Origin: Dromiciops gliroides | Lineage: Eukaryota > Chordata > Mammalia > Microbiotheria > Microbiotheriidae | Reading direction: 5' to 3' | Assembly (NCBI RefSeq): GCF_019393635.1 | Contig: NC_057864.1 | Span: 468,766,617-468,830,616 of the forward strand | Length of the DNA: 64,000 nt | Shown: positions 46,816 to 58,879 of the stretch, piece after piece | How positions within the stretch are numbered: the stretch's first letter is position 1 | Layout of the letters: every line of letters begins with the position of its first letter | Position numbers and translations under genes: made by a program | Notes under the pieces: model-generated | The model's database searches: none | What the model saw: the letters and a program-made list of their open reading frames with translations, nothing else | What the model was told of the DNA's origin: nothing

Positions 46816-47599
46816 AAACCTCTGACAGATGCAGAGGAAACCTTTGTCCCTGTGTAACACAGGGTAATCCTTTTTTGTAATGAAGGCCCAGGTCTCTAGG
46901 TCATCAGTCAGCAATTTTACGCTCTTCTTGTTTTGGCTGCAATAGCAAAGCCTCCCATATTCTCATTTTGACTCACACCCAGCATTCACCGAAGGGGTTT
47001 CTGGGGTTTAATGTCCTTCCCTCAAGACTGAAAGAACAGGTCTTGCTATCTATCAAGTCAGCTTCCTTTAAAAAATTACAGTGATCTGAGTGAAAAAACT
47101 GGGCCCACAAGAGGTGAGGCACCCAAGGCGGAAGCATTTTGTAACTTGGATCTGTGGCCAACCTTTCCTCAGTTCTTTGGTGCCTGCCAACTTTGGGCTT
47201 GACAGAAACTTTTCTACTCCCTCTTTTCCGTCACGAATGCCTTTACTTTCCCTGGAATAATCCAAATTCACGTCTGGGTATTGATTTACATTCTGTAAAG
47301 GATCTTTGCTCACAAACACTGTGAAATCAATATGCAAAAGAAGGCTAGATTCATATTTAGTTTTCTAAAAATCAAGGGGGGGGGGAGAAAAACTCAAAGG
47401 ACAAAGAAAAGCCCCCAGACCTTCCCCTCCTCTTCCCTCCCCAATCTACAGAATTTGCATTGGAGCTACCCACTAACACCAGTAACACTTTCTCCTCTCA
47501 CCTCCTTTTGCATATTATGGCAAATATACTCTGAGGTGTCCTATAAAAGAACAGAGGAGCATGAGCAATAAACCCACAGGAATACAAATAAAAAGGGCT

Positions 47600-47765
47600 C
47601 TCGGGTATGGTGGGAAGGCTTTTGCTTTGAAGTCAAAGGACCTGGATTCAAATATGACTCTACTGCTCTCTACCTGGGGTGACGTTGAGCAAAGGACTTC
47701 CCTTCTCTGAGCCCGACTTCCTTCATCTGTGAGGGCTGGACTGGATCGCTGCCAAGATCCCTTCC
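47600..47765 (+). repeat. MIR-type SINE
   Basis: Contains CCTGGATTCAAATATGACTC and GAGCCCGACTTCCTTCATCTG. Confidence 0.65.
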
Positions 47766-47797
47766 CATTTAAAATTTGCCATTTTTGTGATTTCGTT

Positions 47798-47969
47798 GGC
47801 ATAGGAAACTCCAGTGAAGAAACTCCACCTGCTTCTGCAGCTTTGACTGGAAAGTTAAGTGACTTGCCTTGGGGTTGCGTCACTAGGAAGCGTCTAAATC
47901 AGGATTTGAATTCAGCTGTTCCTGACTCCAAGTCCAGGGCTCGATCCACTGTGCCTCCTAACTGCCCAG
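47798..47969 (-). repeat. Marsupial MIR-type SINE
   Basis: Starts with ATAGGAAACTCCAGTGAAG, the reverse of the tail seen at 1060-1095. Ends GATCCACTGTGCCTCCTAAC. Confidence 0.6.
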
Positions 47970-48009
47970 TAAAAGTAAAGTATTCAGAGTAATTTGGGGG
48001 TGTTCTTAA

Positions 48010-48545
48010 TAGCTGGGTGAATCAGAAAAGGCTTTGTGAGGAAGGTAGCATTTGAGCTGAGCCCTTGAAGGAAGCTGAGGAACCTGAAGGGGTCAGGAGG
48101 GAGTGAATTCCAGGCCCCAGAACAGCTTCTGCAAAGGCCCGGAAAGGAAAGCTGGATAATTATGTAGGGGAGGTAGCAACAAGACTAGTTGGGCTGGGGG
48201 GGCAGCTAGGTATTCAAGATTCAAGAGGACCTAAGTTCAAATCCAACCTCAGATACTTGACACTTACTAGCTGTGTGACTCTGGGCAAGTCACTTAACCC
48301 TCGTTGCCCTGCCAAAAAAAAAAAAAGAGAGAGAGAGCTGAGTTGGGCTAGAAAGGAGCAGGTATGAAGGGAAGCAGTGTATAATCAGCCTGGAACAGGT
48401 GATGTGTAAGACAGAGGCCAGAGCCAAACTGTGAAGGACTTTCCATTCCCAGCAGAGGAGTTTAAAGTTTATCCTGGAATCCTGAACACTGGCTATTGCT
48501 TTCTTGGTGAGAGGTGTGGCCAAGCAAAACATGATTTCTTTGGGC
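48010..48545 (+). repeat. Ancient mammal-wide repeat, split by a SINE
   Basis: The left part is 48010-48195 (CATTTGAGCTGAGCCC, GCAAAGGCCCGGAAAGG). The right part is 48331-48545 (GTGAAGGACTTTCCATTCC, GAGAGGTGTGGCCAAG). Confidence 0.55.
48196..48330 (+). repeat. Short SINE with internal deletion
   Basis: The head is deleted between GGGCAGCTAGGT and ATTCAAGAGGACC. Short TSD GTTGGGCT on both sides. Confidence 0.85.
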
Positions 48546-49489
48546 TTAGGGGCATATTGCATAGGTGACTTTTGCAAGGGACTTGCTTCTCGGACAGGAC
48601 TCTTAGCAGGGAGCCTAGAAGCCTGCTTCTAAGAGAAGTGCACACCTCCCCTCTCTGTCGGAAGGAAAGCCTGGCTGGGAGGAGGGAAGGAGGCCCAGCT
48701 TCTAGGCACTGCTCATCGGCTGCCTACCTAGTTGACCTTGGGCCATTCCCTTCACCTCTCTTGCGTCTCATCTTTAAAGACAGAAGGTTGGATTCCATCG
48801 ACCCCCAAGGTCCCTCCTGTGATCTCATGATGGTGGAGAATGTCACTTCACATTAAGGTTTCACAAAGCACAGGGAAGTTGCCAAGGGAGCTGAGTCAGG
48901 AAAGTCATTGTGACCTCACCTTGGAAGCAGGAAGGAAGAGAGAGGGGCCTCAGCCCAAGTCTCAGGACCATAAGCTTACATCTGGAAGGAGCTCCCAGGT
49001 CATCTCATCCTCCAGATCAGGAAACTGAGTCAGCCAATAAGGTCATCAAAGACTTTCTGTAAGCAATTCAGGCTTTTGGCCGGCGTACACAATTCTGCTG
49101 CCTTTCAGGAGGAGAGGGTGAAGGAGGACAGCAGGGGCTCTTACTCAGAACATATGCAAGCCAGGACAAAAATCATGCGGCGTTGCTTCCCATACCTCCT
49201 GGATTATTGATGTCTGGGAGAAAACTTTACACACCAAATGTAGGATAAATTCAGAATGGAAAGAGCGAGTCATCTAGCCCCTGCCAAGGGAGGAGTAAGA
49301 CCTTGAGTCATTTGTAGCAATTAATATAATTAGTCATTATTGGGCTGAAGAGGACAATGCTGGGAAAACCAGAAAATTGCATACAGCATGAATAATTTGG
49401 GAATCTCAGGAAGGCGATCTCGATGCTGAATCATAACTAGAGTGAGAATGTGGACACTGGCCCCACTTAAGGGAAAAAATGGCCAGTCA

Positions 49490-49860
49490 GTCAGTCAATA
49501 AGCATTTATTACATGCTTACAGTGTGCCAGGTAGGAGAAAGCTAGATGGCTGAGTGGATAGAGTGCTGGAACTGAAGTCAGGAAAACCTGAGTTCAAATC
49601 CAACCTCAGACACTTACTAGCTGTGTGACCCTTGGTCAAGTCACTTAACTTCTGCTTGCCTTAATCCACAGAAGAAGGAAATGTATCTTTGCCAAGAAAA
49701 CCCCATGGACAGTATTAGTCCGCCAGGTCATGAAGACTGAACAACAACAATGTGCCGGGTACGGTGCTAAATCCTGGGGGTGACAAAGGAAAGTAAAACA
49801 TAGTCCCTGCCTTCAGGAAGCTCGTATTCTAAATATTAGAATTGGTCATTACAAAATAAT
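49490..49860 (+). repeat. Ancient repeat, split by a Mar1-type SINE
   Basis: The left part ends ACAGTGTGCCAGGTA. The right part restarts ACAATGTGCCGGGTACGG and continues to CCTGCCTTCAGGAAGCTCG. Confidence 0.65.
49533..49745 (+). repeat. Mar1-type CORE-SINE
   Basis: Full element including TCTTTGCCAAGAAAACCCCA and CAACAACAA end. The diverged 15 bp TSD ACARTGTGCCRGGTA is at 49519-49533 and 49749-49761. Confidence 0.85.
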
Positions 49861-49954
49861 CAAGATTATTATCAGGAAAAAACAATTTCTGTCTGTACCA
49901 GTTGCAGGACCTGCTTTATCACATGCATGTGATATTTCAGGGGTGCTAAGAAGT

Positions 49955-50188
49955 CAGCCAGGGGATACAATGGATGGAGCACCAGACCTGGAGTCAGGAA
50001 AGCCTGAGTCCAAATGTGGCATCTAGCTGTGTGACCCTGGGCCAGTCACCTAACCCCATTTGCCTCAGTTTCCTCATCTGTTAAATGAACTGAAGAAAGA
50101 AATGGCAAACTGCTCCAATATCTTTGCCAAGAAAACCTCAAATGGGGTCAAGGAGAGTCAGACACAACTGAAACAACTGAACAGCAAT
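49955..50188 (+). repeat. Mar1-type CORE-SINE
   Basis: Contains CACCAGACCTGGAGTCAGG, TTTGCCTCAGTTTCCTCATC and GAGAGTCAGACACAACTGAA. Confidence 0.85.
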
Positions 50189-50379
50189 GGAGAGAGGTCG
50201 GCTTCTTCCCAGGGGAAAGAGCTGGACAAAGTTTTTTTGGTTGCCCATCAAATATGAACATGACAGATTGAGTAGAGGCTCAGGACATCCTTCAGACAAT
50301 GTGCTGATAAATTAGGACCCTCCACCCCTGAAGACACATTGTAGGGAAAGGAGCCGCTTCCAATGACCAGTGTATTGGT

Positions 50380-50555
50380 ATGGTGGGAAAAGTGTAGGAT
50401 GTGGGGTCTAGATTCAGATCCCAGCTCTGCAACTTACCACTGGTGGGACTTTGAGCAAATGACCACCTCTCTGCACCTCAGTTTCCTCTTCTGTAATATG
50501 AGCAAGATGAACTAAATCTGTACTAAGGTTCCTTTCATTTCTAAGTCTAGGGTCT
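50380..50555 (+). repeat. MIR-type SINE
   Basis: Contains GATTCAGATCCCAGCTCTGC and CCTCAGTTTCCTCTTCTGTA. Confidence 0.75.
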
Positions 50556-51029
50556 AGGAACTTCTGATTTTTCTTCTGGGCCAGAAAAAAAAAAAATCCC
50601 AGGAAGGAACTATGGAGCGAAAGGAAGCAGCCTCCAGATCATCCACAAAGATGATCTCTAAATCAGGATGCAGTCAGTAATCCTTGGGCTGGTTACCCCC
50701 ATCACACTCTCCCCTTCCAGCCCACTCTGGCCCCAGCTTCCCCCAGTTCCACTGTTTGGTAAGAACTGCTGCTTCCCAGACCAGGACACTTGGCAAACTT
50801 CAATTCTCAATAGGGAGTCATCCATGCTTTCTACCCATTCTTTAATTCATGAGACCCCCAAGGCATATCTTTGTTGGTTTGTTTGTGGCAGGAATGACAG
50901 AATCTTGACATGCAGTTTTTAAAGGGTTGCTCTCCATTGTTTGACTTACTTGTGTTTTGCAAGTCCTGTTTTCACTCCTTTTGAGACCTTCTTCTGAGAA
51001 TCACCCATCCATTTTACAGTTACAATCCC

Positions 51030-51262
51030 TCGGGATTTGGGATTCTTAACCTGGAGTCCACAGACCTAATTGGGGCACATAGATAGATTTCAGGTGGCCT
51101 ATCAACTTGGATGGGAAAAAAAAATGACATCTTCATTTTTGCTAACCTTTAGTTTCCTTTGTAATCCTATGTATTTTATTTTATACATTTAACACTGTTA
51201 TTCTGAAAGGGAGTTCATAGGCTTCACCAGACTGTGAAAGGGCTCCATGCCACAAAGCCAGT
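51030..51262 (+). repeat. hAT-like element relic
   Basis: Contains GGATTCTTAACCTGGAGTCC, TTTCCTTTGTAATCCTATG and TTCATAGGCTTCACCAGACTG. It is the forward counterpart of the copies at 15893 and 24863. Confidence 0.55.
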
Positions 51263-51639
51263 ACAGAACTCTTGCCCTACACTATCTCCGAGATCAAGGA
51301 TGGGCAGAAATTGTCCCATTTCCCTGCTGCAGTCTGGGTGCCTGAAGTTCATAGAGGAAACTGGACACCAGTTTTGTTTCCTATTCCCTGATTTGGCTGA
51401 GTGCTAAGTCATGGCCTCTCAGGGCCTCTCTCCTGAGTCCCCCCTCCTCCCCCCCTAGGCCCTAGAGTTCTACATCTGTCTCACCCTCAGGTGTTTAACT
51501 ACTTCTTCTCCAAAGGGTATGGCGACATCAACTCCTTGTGTCCATTACTAAGGGGAAGCTCCCAGACTAACAGTGCTGTGGTCTAATGGGATATCTTTGG
51601 GTTTATGTTAGTTGCCGTGATGACATCTTATATTTGTGT

Positions 51640-53160
51640 TTTTCATGAGTCCTGCCTCCCCCTTCTACCTCATAAGTACAAGCATTCACCAACGATCAGT
51701 CCTCATAGCTCATCTCTGCTCTTTCTCTCTCTCTTTCTGTATTTCCTTCCTTGGTGACATCTTTCACTCCCCATGGGACTGTGAGCTCCTCAAAGGCAGT
51801 GACATGTCCATTGCTCTCTTTGTAGCACAGTGCCTGGCACATAGTAGTTACTTTAGTAAATGTTTAGTGACTGACCGACTTCAATTCTTATCTCTAGGCA
51901 GATCACTTCCAAATGGACGTCTTCAGCCCTGCCCTTTCTCACAGCCTCCAGGCTGGCATCTCCATATTTCTGGGAAAGATTTCCAGTTTGATATTCTACC
52001 ATCATCAGAAGGTCTAATATGGCACCTGGTCCTAACACCTGTCTCTAACCTCAGGACCATCATTCTTCCAAGTAACCAGGCTCTAAGTGGTGAATCATCC
52101 TGATACCTTTCTTTTCTTTATCTACCCAGGCAATCAATAAGCATTTATTGTGTACCTCCTGTGTGCCAGGTACCCATCCTGTCGAGCCTCCCTATTATCT
52201 CTCAAATCAGCCCCTGTTTTTTTTGTTTCCACTATCACAATCCTAAGAGAGGCTCTTCTGAATTCATGCCTGGACTAGTGCCATAGACTCCCAACTCCCT
52301 GTCTCTCCACTCTCCCCCTCCAATACATCCTGCATATGGCCACCAAGCTGATATTCCTAATGTTTTAGGAATTTACGTTGTATCACTCTCATGTCCAGAA
52401 ACCTTCGGCATGCCCAGGTTCATGACCTTTTTTTTTTTTTTCCCATTTTGTTTTGGTTTTGTGGGGCAGTGAAGGTTAAGTGACTTGCCCAGGGTCACAC
52501 AGCTAATAAGTGTCAAGTGTCTGAGGCTGGATTTGAACTCAGGTCCTCCTAAATCCAGGGCCGGTGCTTTAAACACTGCGCCACCTAGCTGCCCCCCATG
52601 ACCTTTTTAAGGTCAGTGAGCCCCTGAGTCTTCAGTTGACCATCCATTGCCTCCTATTCAGTATGAGAGGAAAGAAATTATATGCATATAAGAAATTAAA
52701 ACAAAGATATTAATTTCAATGAGACTTATTTCAATAATATTAATATTTAACAAATACTATACATACCCCCTCGACAAACTTCTCCCACTAACTAGAGTAC
52801 TCACACCCCTAGTTGAGAGGCCTCAGCCCAGAGGGTAAAGGGCTTCTACAACCACCTTTCCAACTTGACCTCTTATTTCTTCTCCCTTCTTTGTGAGACC
52901 CTGCTCAGGTGATCCAGCCTAGATACCTTCAATATTCCTGCCTCTCTCCACTTCCACCCCGTCCCCTTTTTGCCTCGGTATCATATGTAAAGATTAGGAA
53001 TCAACACCTCAGAACTTAGAGGAAGGTAGGTGATGCAGTAAATAGAAAGGAATTCAGATCCAGTCCTCCAACCCCTGCTAGCTGCTTCACTTTCCTCTCT
53101 ATAAAATAGGAATAATAATAGGGCCTGGCACATAGTAGGTGCTTAATAAATGCTTGTTTC
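51640..53160 (+). repeat. L2 fragments, interrupted
   Basis: An L2 3' end lies at 51640-51875 (GACTGTGAGCTCCTCAAAGG, GTGCCTGGCACATAGTAG). L2 ORF2-like sequence follows from 51878 (CAGCCTCCAGGCTGGCATCTCC), with a second L2-like end at 53100-53160 (TAGTAGGTGCTTAATAAATGC). It is interrupted by a reverse SINE. No intact frame. Confidence 0.55.
52433..52596 (-). repeat. Short SINE
   Basis: Full-length reverse copy. Perfect 12 bp TSD CATGACCTTTTT at 52421-52432 and 52597-52608. Confidence 0.95.
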
Positions 53161-53819
53161 TTTCCTTCCCTTGGAAGAAGGAGTTCTTTTCTGGAGCCAA
53201 TGTTATGTATTGCCAGCGACCCTTGTAATCTGACCAGTTCCTTGGTTTCCTTCTATTGCCCACAGCTAGACACAGATGGTCGAGGCCCTTTCAAAGAGCT
53301 CTTGTTCACCAGGAACACACAGACAAGACGTGGCTCCTGGGCGCCACATCTGAAAGGTCAGGTTCAAAGGGAGACACATTAGTTCACCCAATCAGAACAT
53401 AGGGGAGGGAGGCTTGTCCCAGCCTTTAGGTGAGGTGCATTCCAGCTGAAGTACCCCTGCCAAAGCAAGGAGAATTGGCCAGAGCTGATCGGTAGCTCAA
53501 AAGCTGCCTTTCTTGTAGACTTGATGAAGGGAGGCATGAAGTGATTATCAATAGCGCATCCCAAATAGCTGCCAGCAACTGGTTCCCTTCCCCCATCACA
53601 TACCTGTGCATCTTTGCTTCTCCACCCAGGGGTGTGCAGTGTAGCCTTCCACTCTACATCCTTCATGATGAGGGGTAAAGAGACGATTTTTAAAAGCACA
53701 CATTGCTGTATTTACCCTCTGCCCAATTCCAGTGCACCTGGTCCGAGGAGGTAAAGGAGGATGCATCCCTGATAGTTCCTCCACCTCTTCTCAATTTTCC
53801 CTGCCTGAAATACAATCCA

Positions 53820-53841
53820 CCCACCCACACACACACACACC
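53820..53841 (+). repeat. (CA)n microsatellite
   Basis: A short CA run. Confidence 0.8.
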
Positions 53842-53894
53842 TGAGACTTCATGAAGGCCTTTCTGACAAGTCAATCTAAGGGCTTGCCTTCTTC

Positions 53895-54215
53895 CTTCAT
53901 TCACCCATTGCTGAGTTGGGGGATGCCTCCCCTAAGCCCACAAAGGCATCTCCTGGTGGAAGGGGCAGACGAGAACAATCTGTCCTAATGGCCATGAAGG
54001 CGGCTGAAACTGTGCTGTGGAGCACGGAGAGCTTGGTTGGACATCCAAGACATCTCAGGCCATCGCCAGGAGTCTTGACTTTTGTCCTGCCACTGGACTC
54101 CAATTTGTGTAATTCCACCTCACTTAAATCCAATTCACAGCACGGCATGAAGTCATGAATGATGTCATCGTCCTTCAAAAGCCAAGGATGAACAACAATT
54201 GGAACTTGTGTGCAC
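53895..54215 (-). repeat. Second SINE-like family, copy 2
   Basis: The reverse complement starts AATTGTTGTTCATCCTTGGC and includes GACGATGACATCATTCATGA and AATTGGATTTAAGTGAGGTG. It is related to 18453-18640. It keeps an open 106-codon frame, but I attach no gene meaning to that. Confidence 0.5.
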
Positions 54216-54244
54216 AAGTCAAGAATTTATGCTAAATGCTTTGA

Positions 54245-54410
54245 GAGAGACAGCAAAGAATCATAAATTTAGAACTAGAAGGGACCTCAGAGGTTATCTA
54301 GACGATATTACAGACAAGGAGACCGAGGTCCGAGAAAAGTGACATGCCAAAGTTCACATAGATCATAAATGACAGCGCCAGGAAGCACGTCCAGGGACAC
54401 TGCACTTTTG
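54245..54410 (-). repeat. MIR-type SINE
   Basis: Contains TTTAGAACTAGAAGGGACCT and AGACAAGGAGACCGAGGTCC. Confidence 0.65.
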
Positions 54411-54571
54411 ACATAGTTTTTGTCCTCCAGGAGTTTGTAATCTAATAGGGGCGATAGGGCAGGTACACAAAGAGCTATAAAAAAGCTCTCTATGGGAGGT
54501 TCAGAACAAGGATCAGAAGCAGTGTGACTAAAGCTCAGAGGAGGTAGAGAACCCTGTGAATGAACTCACGG

Positions 54572-54710
54572 TGGCGATGCAGTGGATAAAGCACAGGCCC
54601 TGGATTCAGGAGTACCTAAGTTCAAATCCTGCCTCTGTCACTTGACACTAGCTGTGTGACCCTGGGCAAGTCACTTAACCCTCATTGCCCTGCAAAAAAA
54701 AAAAAAAAAA
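54572..54710 (+). repeat. Short SINE, 5'-shortened
   Basis: Starts at GGTGGCGATGCAGTGG without the GGGCAGCTA. Ends in A18. Lacks ACTTACT in the middle. Confidence 0.88.
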
Positions 54711-54714
54711 CTTC

Positions 54715-54965
54715 TTGGGCTTCAATTTTCTTACCTGTAAAATGAAGCGGGTTGGACTGGAGGGCCTCTGAGGTCCCTTCCGGAGCTAGAGCTACAGTCC
54801 AGTGAACCTAGGACACAGGAAAGAACACTGGATTAGAATCAGAGGACCAGGCTTCAAATCTAGGCAAGTCACTTAACATCTCTAGGCCTTAGTTTCTTTG
54901 TGTACAAGGTGAGGGAGTTGGACTAGAGACCTCTGAGGGCCCTTCCAGTTCAAAGGAGAAAATTT
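54715..54965 (+). repeat. MIR-type fragments
   Basis: A MIR 3' piece lies at 54715-54790 (CAATTTTCTTACCTGTAAAA). A second MIR lies at 54805-54965 (CTTCAAATCTAGGCAAGTC, GACCTCTGAGGGCCCTTCC). Confidence 0.6.
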
Positions 54966-55077
54966 ATTGCCTTGTATTGTTCATCTTTTGATATATACCT
55001 CGTTTTCTCAATGGAGTATAAGTTTCTGGAGGTCAGAGGCCATTTCTTTATCATCTTAGATTTCCCTTAGTCCCTAG

Positions 55078-55492
55078 CAGTGAGGTGGTGCAGTAGATAA
55101 GAGTGCCAGGCCTGCAGGGCAGCTAGGTGGCACAGTGGATAGAGCACCGGCCCTGGAGTCAGGAGGACCTGAGTTCAAATCTGGCCTCAGACACTTAACA
55201 CCTACTAGCTGTGTGACCCTGGGCAAGTCACTTAACCCCAATTGCCTCACTTTAAAAAAAAAAAAAAAAGAGTGCCAGGCCTGGGGTCAGGAAGATCTGA
55301 ATTCAAATCTGGCCTCAGATACTTCTTGGCTGTGTGATCCTGGGCAAGTCACTTAAACCTGTTTGCCTCGGCTCCTCCTCTGTGAAATGAGCTAAAGAAG
55401 GAAATGGCAAAGCATTCATTCCAGTATCTTTGCCAAGAAAACCTCAAATGGAATCATAGAGAGTTGGATGGGACTGAAAAATGACTTAACAA
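55078..55492 (+). repeat. Mar1-type CORE-SINE, split by a younger SINE
   Basis: The left part is 55078-55114 (GAGGTGGTGCAGTAGATAAG). The right part is 55268-55492 (GGGGTCAGGAAGATCTGAAT through GATGGGACTGAAAAATGAC). The nested copy gives relative ages: Mar1-type first, short SINE later. Confidence 0.88.
55115..55267 (+). repeat. Short SINE inside a Mar1-type SINE
   Basis: Full-length. Perfect 16 bp TSD AAGAGTGCCAGGCCTG at 55099-55114 and 55268-55283. Confidence 0.95.
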
Positions 55493-56044
55493 CAAAAATT
55501 TATTGACTTATTGGGATTTGATCAGGGATCCTTCGCTGAAGTGAATCCTGGATCATAGAAGGCTACGCCAGCAGAGCACTAGTCTCAGAGACCTCTCACC
55601 CAGTTCCCAAAGGTGTATCCACACTACCAGAGTTACATCTCATGGCAGGAGGAGAATAAGTCATCAGGGAGGATCATCCTGTTTTCAGTCAGTCCGAAGA
55701 CGTTATTGAATACCCTGCTGCGTTCAAGGCCCTGTGCTCGGAGCAGTGCTACCCACAAGGCAGCATCCATATCCCAGGTGTGTCAGGAGCTGACATGTTC
55801 TGTCTTCTCACGACCTTCTAACTCTTCTGAACACAGAGCTTCCTGTTTTCTAGCCAGAGTCGATGCCACAGGTCAGTGCAGATGAGCCCAGCACATTCTG
55901 TCATGGATGCCAGTTCCTCTTGCCCCAGGAATGGCCCATAGAAAGGGATTTTAAGAATGAAGCTGTGGGGTGGGGCCATAACGGGGTATCAAGGACTTTG
56001 GCCTTGTGAATCACAGATTTTCATGAAGGGAGGGATCTCCTCCC

Positions 56045-56150
56045 TGTTCTGATCATGGACAAGTCACGTTCCCATCCTGAGTCTATATAAAACAGGAAAA
56101 ATGGACTAAGCGGTCTCCCAGACCTACAATCAGGTGATCCTATGGATGTA
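56045..56150 (+). repeat. MIR-type fragment
   Basis: Contains GGACAAGTCACGTTCCCATC and CGGTCTCCCAGACCTACAAT. Confidence 0.5.
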
Positions 56151-56164
56151 CTACGTTAAGAGGC

Positions 56165-56400
56165 AGAGGAAGAAGGTATTATGGCCCAGTGGAGAGAGAG
56201 CTGACTTCAAAGCCAGGAAGACCTAGGTTCAAGTCTCACTCCTAACACATATTGGCTGTGTAATCCTGGGCATGTCACTGAAACTCTCAGTGCCCCAGGC
56301 AAGTCTCTGAGACTATAAATTGCAGGGAAGGTGTTGCCCTACATCAGTAGAGTAAGTTTCTTCTTGTGGGAGTTTCCTCTAACAATCAAATCACAGGTCT
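56165..56400 (+). repeat. Marsupial MIR-type SINE, long form
   Basis: Contains AAGCCAGGAAGACCTAGGTT, AATTGCAGGGAAGGTGTTGC, and the tail CTTGTGGGAGTTTCCTC, matching the split element at 617-1100. Confidence 0.65.
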
Positions 56401-57224
56401 AGTCTTCATCCCTAATAAACAGGAAATTCCAGTCAAACTGAATGCAGCTCCACCTCATGGTCAAAGGGAGCGCTCGAGAGCAGGCTGGCCCAGGCATGCG
56501 GCTCCTCTGGTATTCTATGGGGGATCCCCTCATCTATTACATTCCATAAAATGGTACCACTGATTTCTAGAGGTCATCTAATTTAATCCTTTTATTTCGC
56601 CGCCATGGCGTCTCATTGCAACATTCTTATGATTAGACCCGTGCAACAGGACCGACTGGTAAATGCTAACTTAACTGGTGTTCCTCCTGCCCTGAACTTT
56701 CATACTCAAATGAAAACTATCTGGATTCACCCATTCATTATTCCTCTAGAAAACCTCTTCTCCAGTTGTTGCAGGAAGCCATCAAGTATGACTGACTAAA
56801 TTACCACAAGATTCTGCTCCATCCACTTCTACCAGCAGCAACACGCTTACATGTTAAGGGCTTGGTCTCATATCAGTGGAAACCAAAGTACCCCATCAGG
56901 CCTCTGATGTTTAGAGAATTGTGGTTTCACACCTTATCCGGAAGACACTCCCCACCCTAAACAGCAATTTGAACTCTATTAATTGGGTCAGATCTATAAC
57001 TAGCAATTCTTTCATCTGAGAAAAGGGGGGGTACAGTCATTTTAGGGGTGAAGGCAGAGATCCTGGTGCAGGCAGTCCAGGATTGGACTAGGGGGTTGAG
57101 TCATTCCATGTGATAGAGGAGCAGGCAAGGAAAATGATCACCTCCCCACAAATTTGGCACCCTGGGCCATAGCCCTATTCACCCCACCATAGTTATGGTT
57201 CTGAATCTAGGAAATAAAGGATAG

Positions 57225-57440
57225 TTTACTAGAACATTGGCTATAAGGCCAGGAGAAACCTAGATTTAAATCCTCACCCAGACACTTACTAGCTTATTAA
57301 CTGTGACCATGGACAAGTCACTACCCTCACTCACTTTCCTTGTCTATAAAATGGGGATAATGATACTTTAAGTACAAAGTGATTGTGAGATTCCAATGAG
57401 ATAATGACTGTAAGAGCCTTATATAAATGTCAGTCATTTG
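57225..57440 (+). repeat. MIR-type SINE
   Basis: Contains CTAGATTTAAATCCTCACCC, TTGTCTATAAAATGGGGATA and GAGCCTTATATAAATGTCAG. Confidence 0.7.
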
Positions 57441-57639
57441 GCTTTAAGGGCTAATTCCATTTCAGTAACTACCTGCTAGAATGATCTTGTGAGGACCAAC
57501 ATATGTGGCACACCCAGTTGGATGCAAAAATACATTTCACTGAAATTGGAGGGAGAAGGGAGGAAAGAGGAATTAGAGAAAGGGAAAATCAAGGGAGGGC
57601 TTAGGTCTAGGCAGAACAAACTAAGAGCATACACCAATA

Positions 57640-58290
57640 TTTCTAGCTCTTTTGGAGATGACAAAGTATGGGAATCTGAGGGGGTTCCCATAAATTGGGG
57701 AGTGGCTGACCAAGTTGGCAATATAATGCTAGATAAATGTAATTATTATTGCATTTCTGTATACACTCATATGTACATATGAATGTAATGGATAAAGTAA
57801 GAAATTATGGGGGCAGCTAGGTGGTGCAGTGGATAAAGCACAGCCCTGGATTCAGGAGCACCTGAGTTCAAATCCGTCCTCGGACACTTGACACTTACTA
57901 GCTGTGTGACCCTGGGCAAGTCACTTAACCCCCATTGCCCCACAAAAGAAAAGAAAAGAAATGATGACAGGGATACTTTCAGAGGAACCAGGGAAGACTT
58001 CTATGAACTGATGTAGAGTGAAGTGAACAGAACCAGGAGCACAATTTACACAAAGACAGAACCATGAAAGACTTTAGGGACTCCGGTCAGTGTAATGACT
58101 GACCACAATTCCAGAGAATGATGATGAAACGTGATGCCCACTTCCTGACAGAGCTGAAGGAGGCCAGGCACCAAATGGGCTGTATTTTTGTTTGGACTCA
58201 GCCAATGCTGACTCTACGCGTTGGTAGCAGGGGCTTTGTTTTTCTTTCATTCTCAATGGGGGGGTTGGGAAGCAGGGAGAGAAGGCCCGT
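57640..58290 (+). repeat. L1 3' region split by a SINE
   Basis: The left part is 57640-57809 (CCCATAAATTGGGGAGTGGC). The right part is 57955-58290 (GAAGACTTCTATGAACTGA, GAAGTGAACAGAACCAGGAG). Both belong to the marsupial L1 3' end; frames are broken. Confidence 0.75.
57810..57954 (+). repeat. Short SINE inside L1
   Basis: Full-length with an AAAAG tail. TSD AAGAAATKATG on both sides. Confidence 0.93.
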
Positions 58291-58384
58291 GTTTGCTGAG
58301 TGAATAAGTGTGTCTGTGTGCATTGGTGTGCACCTCCACACAGAGACATGTAAGAGTGATAGGGGTTTCACCAGATAAGATCAC

Positions 58385-58545
58385 CAGCTCAGAGATCTCA
58401 AGCTGGAGGGGATCCCAGAATCCATCTGTTCCATTCCTGCCATATTACGAATGAGGAAGAAGATCCCCAGGGAAGTTTGATGACTTGCCCAAAATTACAT
58501 AGGGAGCAAGTGGCAGAGCTAGGTTTGAACCCAGGTGCTCTGACT
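58385..58545 (-). repeat. MIR-type SINE
   Basis: Contains GTTTGATGACTTGCCCAAA, GGCAGAGCTAGGTTTGAACC and GTGCTCTGACTCTAG. Confidence 0.75.
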
Positions 58546-58879
58546 CTAGAGGAGGGGAAGGAGGCAGCCCTTCCAACAGGGGAGAAGTCCCTCCTACTCC
58601 TCCCACCTAAATCTTCAGTCCAGAGCCAGGGACGTTTGAAAGCTTCTCTAGCCAGGCCACTCACTACTTGTTTCATCAGGTTTTCAGGACTGGAGGAGTG
58701 CTAAAGCCGTAGTGGGGCACGTAGAAAAGGCCTAGGCATCCAGGGTTTTCCAATAAGGCGGACCTGGGGTACTGTAGGGAAGACAACCAGAAGAGGATCG
58801 AGGCTGGGAAGAAGGAAGAGAGGCCAGTAGGATTTAGGTGAATTCAACTGTGAATGTAAATACTGGAAGACTTCTATGG

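Noticed and set aside
53897..54217. 106-codon minus-strand frame
   Set aside because: It coincides with an interspersed SINE-like repeat related to 18453-18640, so there is no reason to call it a gene.
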